A stretch of 64,000 nucleotides of DNA from Archangiaceae bacterium. Its GTDB lineage: Bacteria; Myxococcota; Myxococcia; Myxococcales; Myxococcaceae. Both the position numbers and the translations under genes were made by a program. The notes beneath the pieces were generated by a model. The model was not told where the DNA came from, searched no databases, and saw nothing but the letters and a program-made list of their open reading frames with translations. The stretch covers positions 310,001 to 374,000 of the forward strand of contig JADJNS010000012.1 in assembly GCA_016714225.1 (NCBI GenBank). The letters are read 5' to 3'. Below, piece after piece: positions 8,324 to 17,400 of this stretch (position 1 is the stretch's first letter; every line of letters begins with the position of its first letter).

Positions 8324-9294
8324 AGACCCGAGTCGACTGGGGGGCGTGGCTGTCGATGGCCGCCATCGCGGTGGTCTGCGTGGTGGTGGCCTCGCGCTGG
8401 CTGCCCGCCCTGGGTGAAGGCGGCGACCCGGCGGCCGAGCCGGCCAGCCCGGCTCCCGAAGCGGCCTCGCCGCGCGATGAGCCCCTGCGGCCGGTCAAGA
8501 AGCCCAAGGCCACCGACAACCTTCGGCGAGAGACCCGCTCGGGCTACTCCATCAACGCGCCCCAGCACTCGTACGAGCTGGCGCCGGAGCTGGGTGAGAT
8601 CTCCGACCTCGCGCTGGCCGCTGACGGCCAGAGCCTGTGGGCGGTGCACGACGAGCAGCCGACCCTGTTCCGCATCGGCTTCGACGGCCAGGTGCTCGAA
8701 CAGGTCGACCTGGGCAAGAAGGGCGACTACGAGAGCGTCGCCCAGGTCGGCGACTCGGTCTACGTCGGCCGCAGCGACGGCGAGATTCTGGTGGTCGACC
8801 CCAAGGCGCAGAAGGTGCTCGAGCGCATCGACGTACACCGCCGGGTGGGCATGGCCTGCGACATGGAAGGCATGGCCTTCGACCCCAAGGGCCAGCGCCT
8901 CTTGCTGAGCTGCAAGAACGAGAGCCTCAAGAGCCGGCAGAACGGCAAGGCCTACGAGCTGTGGGAGGTCAGCCTCGACACCAAGAAGGTGAAGAAAGAG
9001 CCGGCCTACGAGATCGCCGAGAAGGCGCTCGACCAGGTCGGCGTGAAGGGCAAGGAGTTCGCGCCCTCAGGGATCGCGGTGCACCCCAAGACCGGCGACC
9101 TGTACCTGGTGTCGAGCCGCGGCAAGATGATGGTGGTGGTCGGTCAAGACGGCGAGGTGAAGAGCGCCGAAGACGTCGACCAGAAGGTGCACCGGCAGCT
9201 CGAGGGCATCGCCTTTGCCGCCGACGGCACCATGTACCTCTCTGACGAGGCGCATGGGCACAAGGCGATGCTCCACGTGGTGTCGGCCCCGTAA
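8320..9294 (+). CDS. SdiA-regulated / phytase-like beta-propeller protein, membrane anchored
   Basis: A 324-residue protein with one N-terminal membrane helix (residues 10-28), a Pro/Ala spacer, and a beta-propeller from about residue 85. The segments ISDLALAADGQSLWAVHDE, YESVAQVGDSVYVGRSDGE and FAPSGIAVHPKTGDLYLVSS are typical of the SdiA-regulated family, related to esterase-like phytases; propeller metal sites cannot be confirmed by eye. I start at TTG 8320, which overlaps the PAP2 stop; ATG 8356 is an alternative but would cut into the membrane helix. It is the last gene of the envelope cluster; the strand switches after it. Probably faces the periplasm. Confidence 0.75.
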   Translation: MKTRVDWGAWLSMAAIAVVCVVVASRWLPALGEGGDPAAEPASPAPEAASPRDEPLRPVKKPKATDNLRRETRSGYSINAPQHSYELAPELGEISDLALAADGQSLWAVHDEQPTLFRIGFDGQVLEQVDLGKKGDYESVAQVGDSVYVGRSDGEILVVDPKAQKVLERIDVHRRVGMACDMEGMAFDPKGQRLLLSCKNESLKSRQNGKAYELWEVSLDTKKVKKEPAYEIAEKALDQVGVKGKEFAPSGIAVHPKTGDLYLVSSRGKMMVVVGQDGEVKSAEDVDQKVHRQLEGIAFAADGTMYLSDEAHGHKAMLHVVSAP

Positions 9295-9625
9295 GAGTGG
9301 CCTTCTGGTCACCGCCAGCGCGCCGATGAACACCATACTCCCCTTGAAGCGGGTCGAGGCGTGCGCTGCCACAGTGAGTCGGTGCAGGCGCGCCCGCCTG
9401 ACCTTGCCGGGCCGTCGGCGCTCGTCGCACTGGCCTGCATCGGCTCGCCGTGACAGCGCCCCGCCGCGCCAGAGAGGACTCAGCCGGCGTGACCTCGCCC
9501 CCTAGGAAAAGGTGAGGCCGGCGGCCAGCTGCGCGCTGACCGCCGGCTTGGGCTTGCTCACCCCACTTAGAACGTGAGCGCGAGCGCCGCGTACTCAAAA
9601 GGGCGCCCGCGAGGGTGAGCTCACG
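9295..9625 (-). other. 331-base convergent intergenic region with two possible outer-membrane-protein C-terminal remnants
   Basis: No full gene is visible. On the minus strand two very short open stretches end like outer-membrane beta-barrels (aromatic-hydrophobic strand with Phe at or next to the end): 9620-9567 reads GRPFEYAALALTF then TAA, and 9561-9502 reads SAQLAAGLTFS then TAG. Neither has an upstream body. They could be decayed ends of barrel genes or chance. No convincing Rho-independent terminator was found between the converging transcripts. Confidence 0.3.
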
Positions 9626-10564
9626 TCACTTGCAGTGGTCTTCCGCTCCGGGAACGACGGCGCAGCCGTTGGCGCAGCTGCGCACCACGCTCGCGCCCAC
9701 TCCGTCTGAATCACACTTGTACAGCGTGCTCGAGTTGCCGTTGATGACGTCGCCGCCGCAGTAGTTCGAGCCCGCCACGCACCTGCAGCTGTCGTCGGTG
9801 CCCGCGTTGATGCTGCAGCCGTGCGAACAGGCGCGCACCTTGGTGGCGGTCTGGTCGGCGTTGCACTTGTAGAGCGTGTTGCGGTCGCCCGAGACCTTGT
9901 CGGTGCCGCAGTAGTAGCCGCCCGGCACGCAGCCGCCGCCGTTGGGCGGGGTGCCGTCGCGCGCCGCGCGCACCGCGTTCTTCTCGGCGGTGGTGATGGG
10001 GCACACCGTGTCGATGGCGTTGCTCACCAGGCCGTTGCGGCCCGAGAGAAACGACGAGACCTGGCTCTGCAGCGACGACTTGAGCACCGGGGCGCCCGCG
10101 TAGACCGCGTGAATGTGCCGGCCGAACGAGGGCGGCACGCGGTACCAGGCGGCGAAGCCCTGCATGCGCAGCGCGCGGGTGCGGGTGCACGGAGCGCTGC
10201 CCGACACGATGTCGGTGGCCGCCGACTTGGTGGTGCCCGGCTCGGGGCAGTGCGTGCCGACCGACGCCGCCGCGTCACCGAAGGTCTGAATCAACAGGCC
10301 ATCGCTGATGCCGGCGCGAACCAGCGCCGCGTGCGCGGCCGAGAACATGAACGACGGCGAGCTCGAGTGCCCGCAGGCGAACGGCGACCGGCAGAAACAG
10401 TGGCTGAGCGCGTCTTCGGTGCTCGCCACCTCGTCGGCGTCGGCCAGCTCGACGTCTCCCGAAGAACCAGTGAGGTTCGGATCACCGGGGTCGTCTTCGC
10501 CGAGCTCCACCGGGCCGCAACCTGCGGCCGCCACCAGACACATCATCAGTGCTGAACTTCGCAT
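9626..10564 (-). CDS. Cysteine-rich secreted lipoprotein with two repeat modules
   Basis: A 312-residue lipoprotein: signal peptide with lipobox AAAGC near residue 16. ATG at 10564 has AAGGAAG nine bases upstream on the minus strand, which is why longer upstream starts are rejected. The middle (residues 60-190) has several Cys and His residues, including CFCRSPFACGHSSS and FGRHIHAVY, and ends with a helical stretch; it is not a family I can name with certainty. The C-terminus holds two tandem modules of about 48 residues, each beginning YCG, continuing with xLYKC and ending with a CxxGC and a final Cys, a pattern common in secreted myxobacterial hydrolases. It sits downstream of, and on the same strand as, the amidase gene (86 bases), suggesting a shared extracellular lytic role. 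Confidence 0.72.
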   Translation of the reverse strand: MRSSALMMCLVAAAGCGPVELGEDDPGDPNLTGSSGDVELADADEVASTEDALSHCFCRSPFACGHSSSPSFMFSAAHAALVRAGISDGLLIQTFGDAAASVGTHCPEPGTTKSAATDIVSGSAPCTRTRALRMQGFAAWYRVPPSFGRHIHAVYAGAPVLKSSLQSQVSSFLSGRNGLVSNAIDTVCPITTAEKNAVRAARDGTPPNGGGCVPGGYYCGTDKVSGDRNTLYKCNADQTATKVRACSHGCSINAGTDDSCRCVAGSNYCGGDVINGNSSTLYKCDSDGVGASVVRSCANGCAVVPGAEDHCK

Positions 10565-10650
10565 CGAGGGTAACTTCCTTACTGGGGGCAGGGCGGGTTG
10601 AACTGCTTGCTCCCTCGAGAGGGTCACTCGAGGGAGCCCAACGGGTATCT

Positions 10651-12588
10651 TCAGAGCTTGACGCTGCCCCAGGTCTCGGTGCCGTTCGTCACGGTGCGCG
10701 AAGTGTTGCCCGTGCCGACGCCCGACTTGGTGGCGGTGATGGTGTACGTGCCCGGCGCGAGCCCGGTGAGGGTGTAGACCCCGCTCGCGTTGGTGGTGGT
10801 CGAGCGGCCATTCGACAGCTTCACGGTGGCCCCGGCCACGCGGGTGCTGGTGCCGCGGGTGACCACGCCGATCAGCTTCGCGGTGCCCGAGGGCGGGTTG
10901 GCCTTGAGGCCCACGCTGCCCCAGGTCTCTTTGCCCGACACCGCGCGGGTGATGCTCTGGGTGATGTACCCCGAGGCCGACACGGTGATGGTCTTGGTGC
11001 CCGCGGGAATCTTGGTGAACTCGTAGTAGCCGTTGGCGTCGCTCTTGGTGGTGAGGGTGCCCAGGCGCACGGTGGCGCCGGCGATCTGGGCCGCGGTGTT
11101 GGTGCCCTTGTAGATGAGGCCCTTCACCGTGGTGCCGCTGCTGGTGGGCGGCGGCTGCGGGGTGGGCGTCGGGGTCGGCGCCGGCTTGTTCGAGACGCAG
11201 CGCGCGACCAGGCGCATGTAGGTCGTCCAGTCCCAGAACTTGCCCGGATCGTGGTGGTGGCTCACCCCACCGCAGGCGCCGGCATTGGCGCGCGCGTCGG
11301 AGCAGATCGTGGTGCTCGACAGGCTCGAGGGCACGTTGCCGTGACCGAAGATGTGCTTGCGGTCGACGGGAATGCTGTACTTCTTGGCGATCGCGCAGAC
11401 CAGGTTCGATGACGCGGTGTAGAGCTTGGTGTTGTAGAAGCCGCCGCCGCGGGGCTTGTTCGCGAAGCCCTCGTGCTCGATGCCGATCGAGTTCGCGTTG
11501 AACCAGCCGTGGCCGGCGTGCCAGGCCTTCTTCGCCTCGCTCACCATCTGCACGATGTGGCCGTCGCTCGAGCGGATGATGTAGTGCGCCGAGGCGCCGC
11601 GCGACGGGTTGCGGAACACCGCGATGGCGCCGGGCATGGTGCCTTCGATGTCGTGAATCACCACGAAGCGCACCTTGCCGCCGCTGCGCGACGAGTAGTT
11701 CGACGACGCGGCGGCGATGAACTGAATGGGCGGGTACTTGCCCGGGGTCAGCTCTTGCGCGACCGAGGCCGTCTCGCGGCCGATGCCGATCATCTGCAGG
11801 TGCTCGCCGTCCGACGTCATCACGTCGAAGCCGTCGACGTAGAGGTCTTTCACCGCCGAGACCGCCAGGCGGGTCACCTCGGCGTCGCCGTCGGCACCCA
11901 CGAACTTCGCGATCGCCGGAGCCCAGGCGTCGAGGTCGGCGGTCATCGCATCGATGCCGGCGGCCTTCGCCAGGTCGGCCAGCACCGCGGCGGCGCCGTC
12001 GATGTTCGCCGCGAGGTCGGTGCGAATCGCCTCTTCGCTGCTGCCGGTCAGCTCGGCCGCGCGGGTGACCTGCTCGGGGGTGAGGTACATCAGGCCGAAC
12101 ACCTGCAGGCCCGAGTGCGCGTCGCCCTCTTGCATCGCCTCTTTGTCGCCCATCGGGTCGAGGCCGGTCTCGGCGTCGTCCGCCAGCGCGTCGGCGGTCA
12201 GCTCGGTCTGCAGGCCGAGGTCGGTCTCGTCAGGCGCGAGCTCCATCACCGCTTCCGGCTGAGCGGGAGCCTCGGGGTCGGCCGCCTCCATCTCGGGCGC
12301 CGACTCGACCTCGGTCGAGGGCGGGGTCACATCGCCCTGCACGGCCGGGTCGGCAGCGGGAGCCTCGGCCTGCTCATTGGCGTCGGGCGGGAGCTCGAAG
12401 TGGCCCTGGTGGTGGGCGACCGACATCAGCAGCTCGAGCGGGAGCCCGTGCTTGCTGGCCGCAGCGCGGAAGGCGTCGTTGCGCGCACCTTCGAGGGCCT
12501 GCACCTGCGTCTTGCCCTTCAGCTCCTGCTGACCGGGCTCGCCGCACGCGAGCATCAGGCTGCACCAGACTGCGAATGCCCTCTTCAT
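10651..12588 (-). CDS. N-acetylmuramoyl-L-alanine amidase lipoprotein with CarboxypepD_reg-like repeats
   Basis: A 645-residue lipoprotein. ATG 12588 (GGGAG seven bases upstream) gives a signal peptide ending in LMLAC. Residues about 25-60 resemble the start of a lytic transglycosylase-like helical domain (FRAAASKHGLPLELLMSVAH), followed by an acidic Ala/Glu/Pro linker and a helical region (GLMYLTPEQVTRAAELTG). Residues about 290-450 are an Amidase_2 zinc domain: FVVIHDIEGT carries the first His, SAHYIIRSSDGHIVQMV the core strand, GIEHEGF and the HHHDPGKFWDW end the remaining catalytic/metal positions. After a Thr/Pro linker there are two tandem carboxypeptidase-regulatory-like domains (each with VKGxIYKGTN or VGVVTRGTS openings and an ETWGSV close). 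It should cleave the stem peptide from glycan, in self-remodelling or predation. Confidence 0.88.
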   Translation of the reverse strand: MKRAFAVWCSLMLACGEPGQQELKGKTQVQALEGARNDAFRAAASKHGLPLELLMSVAHHQGHFELPPDANEQAEAPAADPAVQGDVTPPSTEVESAPEMEAADPEAPAQPEAVMELAPDETDLGLQTELTADALADDAETGLDPMGDKEAMQEGDAHSGLQVFGLMYLTPEQVTRAAELTGSSEEAIRTDLAANIDGAAAVLADLAKAAGIDAMTADLDAWAPAIAKFVGADGDAEVTRLAVSAVKDLYVDGFDVMTSDGEHLQMIGIGRETASVAQELTPGKYPPIQFIAAASSNYSSRSGGKVRFVVIHDIEGTMPGAIAVFRNPSRGASAHYIIRSSDGHIVQMVSEAKKAWHAGHGWFNANSIGIEHEGFANKPRGGGFYNTKLYTASSNLVCAIAKKYSIPVDRKHIFGHGNVPSSLSSTTICSDARANAGACGGVSHHHDPGKFWDWTTYMRLVARCVSNKPAPTPTPTPQPPPTSSGTTVKGLIYKGTNTAAQIAGATVRLGTLTTKSDANGYYEFTKIPAGTKTITVSASGYITQSITRAVSGKETWGSVGLKANPPSGTAKLIGVVTRGTSTRVAGATVKLSNGRSTTTNASGVYTLTGLAPGTYTITATKSGVGTGNTSRTVTNGTETWGSVKL

Positions 12589-12994
12589 GGTGAATCTCCC
12601 GCGTGTCGTTGTTTGAATCGCGACTGCGCAGGGCACTTGAGCAACTCACGCGCCAAGCGCTCTGGCATGTGCGCTGACACGGCAGCGAGACGAAACGCCT
12701 TACCCTTGCGGGCCAAGTCGTTGGGGCGAGACACGCGCGTTTCAGCAGCGCTCGCCGCGATTGATGCACTGTCGTAGACAACGACAATCCATCGACCACA
12801 AATGTTTGTCACGACGCTTTGCTTTTGCTCGGAAGAGCCCGCAAAACCGGGCGGCTGCAGTCACCCGCAGGCGTCTGCGTGTAGGGATCACATCGCGCCT
12901 TGCGAAGAGCGTCGCGCTCGCGATCCACCCGCGCATCTGGGCTTGGCCTGGGCCCTGGGCGAAGGTACCTTGCCGAGCCTTCGAAGGGAGCCCG
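12589..12994. promoter_or_regulatory. 406-base divergent intergenic region, possible weak promoter for the rightward genes
   Basis: This region separates the amidase (left) from the repeat-protein gene (right) and includes a patch less GC-rich than its surroundings around 12760-12830. On the plus strand TTGATG (12761-12766) and GACAAT (12783-12788), 16 bases apart, form a weak sigma-70-like pair (four of six matches each). An open frame runs through part of it from 12761, but codon usage there is poor and a GTG at 12995 has a good ribosome site, so I do not extend the gene upstream. Confidence 0.3.
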
Positions 12995-14410
12995 GTGGCG
13001 ATTCGCGGCAAGATGTACATCGTACCGAACGCGGCCGAGCGCACCTGGCGCCTGGTGGTGAAGAACGAGGGCGATCAGCAGTTCGCGGTGACGCAGAACA
13101 TTCTGCCGGCGAACGACCCGACCCGCGATCAGCACGACGACACCGCCCGCTACGGTCACGGCCTGATGGTCAGCCCCTCGAAGGTGAGCACCCAGTCGTT
13201 TCGCCTGGGCAGCCCGTACCTCCACTACACCATCGAAGAAGACTCGCACCTCCGCCTGGGGTTGCGGGGCCTCGCCTATCAGACGGTTCCGCTCCCGCCC
13301 CTCGATGGGCCACCGGTCGAGCTCGATCTGCAAGATTTCGTCTGGTACGGCGGCAGCCCCGACAGCTCGGTTGCGCAGGCGCACAACTGGGCCGGCAGCG
13401 AGGAGCATCGCGCCGACGTCGCCGAGGGCGAGCAGCTCCTCGCCGAGGTCGAGCAGCTCATGCTCATGGCCACGCACGGCATCAAGTGCGAGGGCACCGC
13501 GAAGCTCAAGGCGGTCGAGGGCCCGGGCGGCAAGCTCTCGCACTGGGAGCTGTGGTTCTCGAACGAAGGCGACCAGCCGTTCATCGGCACCGTCTCGTTC
13601 GCCAACGGCAGCAAGAACGACGGGCTGGGGCTCGAGTCGATGGCGTGCCCGGGCAACGGCCAGGCGGCGATGCAGCGCATCGAGGCGCTGGGCAACTACG
13701 GCGACGAGGCGAGGCCCGGTGCGGTGGTGCGCCTGGGCGTGCGCGGCTACAGCTGGAAAGAGGTGCCCCTGCCGGCGTCGGGCGAAGTCGAGCTTCCCCT
13801 CAAGAGCTTCAAGCTCGCTGCCGACTCGTTCTCGGAAGAGTACTTCGACCCCGCCAAGGTCGAAGAGAAGCGCGCCGAGAAGCGCGACCGGGTGCAGTTC
13901 TTCGACCACGGCAAACCCCTCAACGACGCGCTCGAGCCGAAGACGTACTTCGGCGCCGAGGCGCTGGCGCGCTCGACCTACGACCCCCCTTCGGCGAGCG
14001 TGTGGTCGGTCGGCGATGCGCCCGACACGCCCGGCGGCGGCTGGGTGGTGGAGCTCGAGAACACGCTGCCCCAGAACGACCGCGAGGGCATGCTGGGCGT
14101 GGTGGCGACCCTGTCGCTCGGCGACGCGGGGTGGGACCCGGCGCTGCTGCCGCCCAAGCGCTTCGACTTTCCCCAGCAGGCCAAGCGCTGGTTCATTCCC
14201 CACCAGAGCGTGGTGAACGGCGTGACGGCGGTGGCCGGTGAGCGCCTGCACCTCGGCACCCGCGGCCTGGGCTGGAGCGCCAGCGTCGAGCTGCCCGCCC
14301 GCGGCGGCAAGGTGCGCTCGCAGGGCGACGACCAGTTCTGGGGCTTTCGGGAAGATCAGTACCACCGCCGCAAGCTGGCCCCGGCCTTCACCAACAAGTG
14401 CCGGAAATGA
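12995..14410 (+). CDS. Unknown protein made of three tandem ~110-residue repeats
   Basis: A 471-residue protein with no signal peptide or membrane helix, so probably cytoplasmic. GTG 12995 is chosen because GAAGGGA lies about six bases upstream; the in-frame extension back to 12761 is Arg-rich and unlike the rest, and ATG 13013 is a second option. The sequence consists of three diverged copies of one module. Each opens with a strand like WRLVVKNEGDQQF / WELWFSNEGDQPF / WVVELENTLPQND, and closes with LRLGLRGLAYQTVPLP / VRLGVRGYSWKEVPLP / LHLGTRGLGWSASVELP. Starts are near residues 13, 185 and 350. I recognise no family; a beta-sandwich ligand- or peptide-binding module is a guess. Its TGA overlaps the ATG of the giant AAA+ gene, so the two products are probably made and used together. 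Confidence 0.75.
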   Translation: MAIRGKMYIVPNAAERTWRLVVKNEGDQQFAVTQNILPANDPTRDQHDDTARYGHGLMVSPSKVSTQSFRLGSPYLHYTIEEDSHLRLGLRGLAYQTVPLPPLDGPPVELDLQDFVWYGGSPDSSVAQAHNWAGSEEHRADVAEGEQLLAEVEQLMLMATHGIKCEGTAKLKAVEGPGGKLSHWELWFSNEGDQPFIGTVSFANGSKNDGLGLESMACPGNGQAAMQRIEALGNYGDEARPGAVVRLGVRGYSWKEVPLPASGEVELPLKSFKLAADSFSEEYFDPAKVEEKRAEKRDRVQFFDHGKPLNDALEPKTYFGAEALARSTYDPPSASVWSVGDAPDTPGGGWVVELENTLPQNDREGMLGVVATLSLGDAGWDPALLPPKRFDFPQQAKRWFIPHQSVVNGVTAVAGERLHLGTRGLGWSASVELPARGGKVRSQGDDQFWGFREDQYHRRKLAPAFTNKCRK

Positions 14411-17400
14411 CCTCGCCGCTCTCTCGCACCCGCAAGGCGGCAGGGCTGCGCCAGGTCGACGCGCCGGCGGTGAGCCCCGCGCCACCCACCGTCTCGCCCC
14501 GCTCCGAGCCCCGCGACGTCGGCGCTGACGTCTACCTCGACGGCAGCGCGCTGGTGCCGCGCACCGGCCCCTCGCCCACGCCGGCCAAGAAGCTCGACGC
14601 CGGCAAGCGCTGCCTCGAGCTCTTGCGCGGTGAGCGCGGCGGCCTGAGCTTCGGCTGGAGCGTCTCGGGTGGCGTCGACGCCGCTGGCTCGCTGCTGAAC
14701 TATTACCCCTCGCTCGAGCTGGCCAAGGCGCTGCTTCAGCAGGTGCCCGAGGCCTTCGACGGCGTGCAGGAGTTCGTCACCGGAGTCTCGGTGCCCGACG
14801 ACCTCGCCAAGGCACGGGACGTGGCGATTCTCGATCGCGCCGGGCCCTCGGCCGAGGCGATGGCGCCGATCGGCAAGCTCGATCGCACCGCCGACGGCGG
14901 CTACCAGAACCTGTGGAACAGCTGGCAGAACGGCGACGCGGCCGGGCTCGAGGTCAACGACGACACGGTGGAGGCCTTCTTCGGCCCCTGGAGCTTCCCC
15001 CCGCAGGCCGGCCAGCATTTCCAGCACGCGCTGAACGGCAACGCGCTCCAGGTGCTGCGCCTGGCTACCCGCGGCAAAGAGCTGAACTGCAACGTCATCG
15101 TGCAGCAGCACGAGCTGCAGCAGCTGCTCGACCACGCCAGCTTCCCCAAGACCGAGGCAGCCGCGAAGGTGGTGCGGCGCGCCGCGCAGGCCTTCGGCCT
15201 CGATCTCCGGCAGCTGCGGCTCCAGGGCGTGCCGCTCGACCAGGCCCAGCGCCCCTCGCACCTCGGCACCCAGGGGCCGCGGCCGGGCCGCGAGCTGGGC
15301 AAGAACACCCGCTTCGCGCAAGACAACGACTCGGGCGCCTTCTGGCGCGAATGGCAGCAGAGCAACCTCGAGTGCACCCAGGTCGATGACCCGTCGCTGC
15401 AGCGCATGTGGACCCAGTGGGGCATGGGCACCCAGGTCGAGAACTGGTTCAACTACGGCACCCCCGAGTTCAAGGTCGCCGCGCTGCACTTCTTCGCCCG
15501 CACCAAAGAGCTGGGCCTCGGCGTGGTGAGCAACTCCCCCCAGCACCTGTTCAACCAGCTGCCGGCCACCTCCGAAGCCGCAGTGGCGGCGCATCGCTTC
15601 GCTCGCGCCTTCGGGCTGACCGAGTCGAGCTTCAGCGTGGGCGGGCAGCTGCTCTCGTCGCTCCCCGATCGCGCCGGCGGCCGGCCGCCTCGGGCGGCGG
15701 TGAAGCCTCTACTGGTCGGTCACCGGCTGGCCGAGACCCGGCTGACCGCCGACGAGCTGCAGGCCCGGGTCAACGCCTGCGACCCCGAGGTCTTCGAGGT
15801 CGACGACGAGACGGTGAAGCTGCTCGCCCAGACCTGGGGGGTCTCTACCTGCTACCAGCTGGGCCACCGCACCCCCGACCAAAGGTGGCACCAGGGGCTG
15901 CTCCAGATGTTGGCGCGCAGCTGCGATCTGGGCGTCGACACCCTCTCGCAAGAGTTCCAGCGCTACGTACAGGTGATACCCGCGGCCTGCCTGCAGAACG
16001 AAGACTTCTGCCGGCTGCTCGCCGGCGTGACGCGGCGGTCGCCGTTCAGCCCCGACCAGCTGGTGGGCTCGAACGGCGTGGTGCTCTCCCAGAACCCGCT
16101 GTTCCAGAGGGTGGCCGCCGAGCAGCACCGGCTCGAGCAGGGGGCGGCAGCTCCGCTCGAGCCCCGGCGAAAGCCGCAGGTCGCCGAGGCCGGCCCGCTC
16201 GGCGACGACCCCGCCCAGAGCCACGTCGACTATTGGAACACGCGCGACCCGCGCTTCTTCGCGCTCCGAGACGAGGTGCTCGAGCGCGAGCTGAGCGGCA
16301 TCGGAGACTTCAGCCACTTTCTGACGCAGTTCAATGACGACCCGCGGGTTTTCTCGTTCATCGCCCGGCTGATCGAGCTGCAACCCAACGGCGCGGCGAA
16401 GCTGCACGCCGTTCAGTACCTGGGCCGGGTGCTCCCGCAGCAGTTCGGTACCGACGAGGCGGTCAGGCACCTCGCCCGCCTGGCGACCGCCGCCGGCGTC
16501 GAGCTCGACACGGTGCGGCTGACCTCGGCCAACGGCGAGCAGCGCACGCTGGCCGGCCACCCCGCGCTACAGCGCCCCGCCGGCGAGGGAGACGTCGACC
16601 CCGCCCGGGCGCTCGCCGAAGACGTCGCGCTGCTCGACCCGGCCCACGACGCCCGAGACGTCGAGCGGCTCTACGCGGTGCTGCGGCTCTGCTTCGACGA
16701 CGAGGTGAAGCACGAGCTCGCCGAGCTGGTGGGCCCGCTGGTGAACGCCCGCGCCACGGGCCGGGCGGCGGTGGTCGACCTCTCGACCTTCCCCGAGGCC
16801 GCACGGGCCGAGCACCTCGCGGCCACGCTGGGCGAGTGGCGGCACCTCGGCGCGGCGGCGGTGCTCAGCGGCCTCACCATGAAGGTGGGCCGCGAAGAGC
16901 TCGCCGCGCAGCTCGAAGCCCACGGCTACACCTCGGCGCAGGCCCGGGAGTGGGCCGGGTACGCCGCGCGGCTCGCGCAGCTCGAGGGTGAAGCGCTGAC
17001 CTTCGCCTGCGCCGACCTGCTGCCCACCGACGAGCGGCCCGAGCCCGACTTCACCACCCTGCCGTTTCGCCTCGAGCTGCTCGCCGCCGACCCCACGCCC
17101 GAGGTGCTCGACGACGGGCTCGAGGTGCTCGACGAAGAGCGCTTCTTGCGCGTGGTGCTGGGCCGCCTCGCGGAGAGTGAGCCGTTCATCGCCGAGGCGC
17201 TCGCCGACTACCTCGAGAGCCGGGTCGCCGCCGAAGCGCTCGACCCCGAGCTCATTCGCGAGCTCGCCGAGCCCGAGGTGCTCGAGCGGCTCGAGGCCGA
17301 GACCGTCGCGCAGCTCGAGGGCGCGGTGGCGCGGCTGCTCGAGGCCGAGCCGGCCGAGCGTCAGGGCGCGCGCGCGGCGCTGGTCGACTGCATTCGCGAG

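Noticed and set aside
12761..12994. N-terminal extension of the triple-repeat protein
   Set aside because: The 78 extra residues are Arg-rich and unlike coding sequence in the neighbourhood; GTG 12995 has a well-placed ribosome site.
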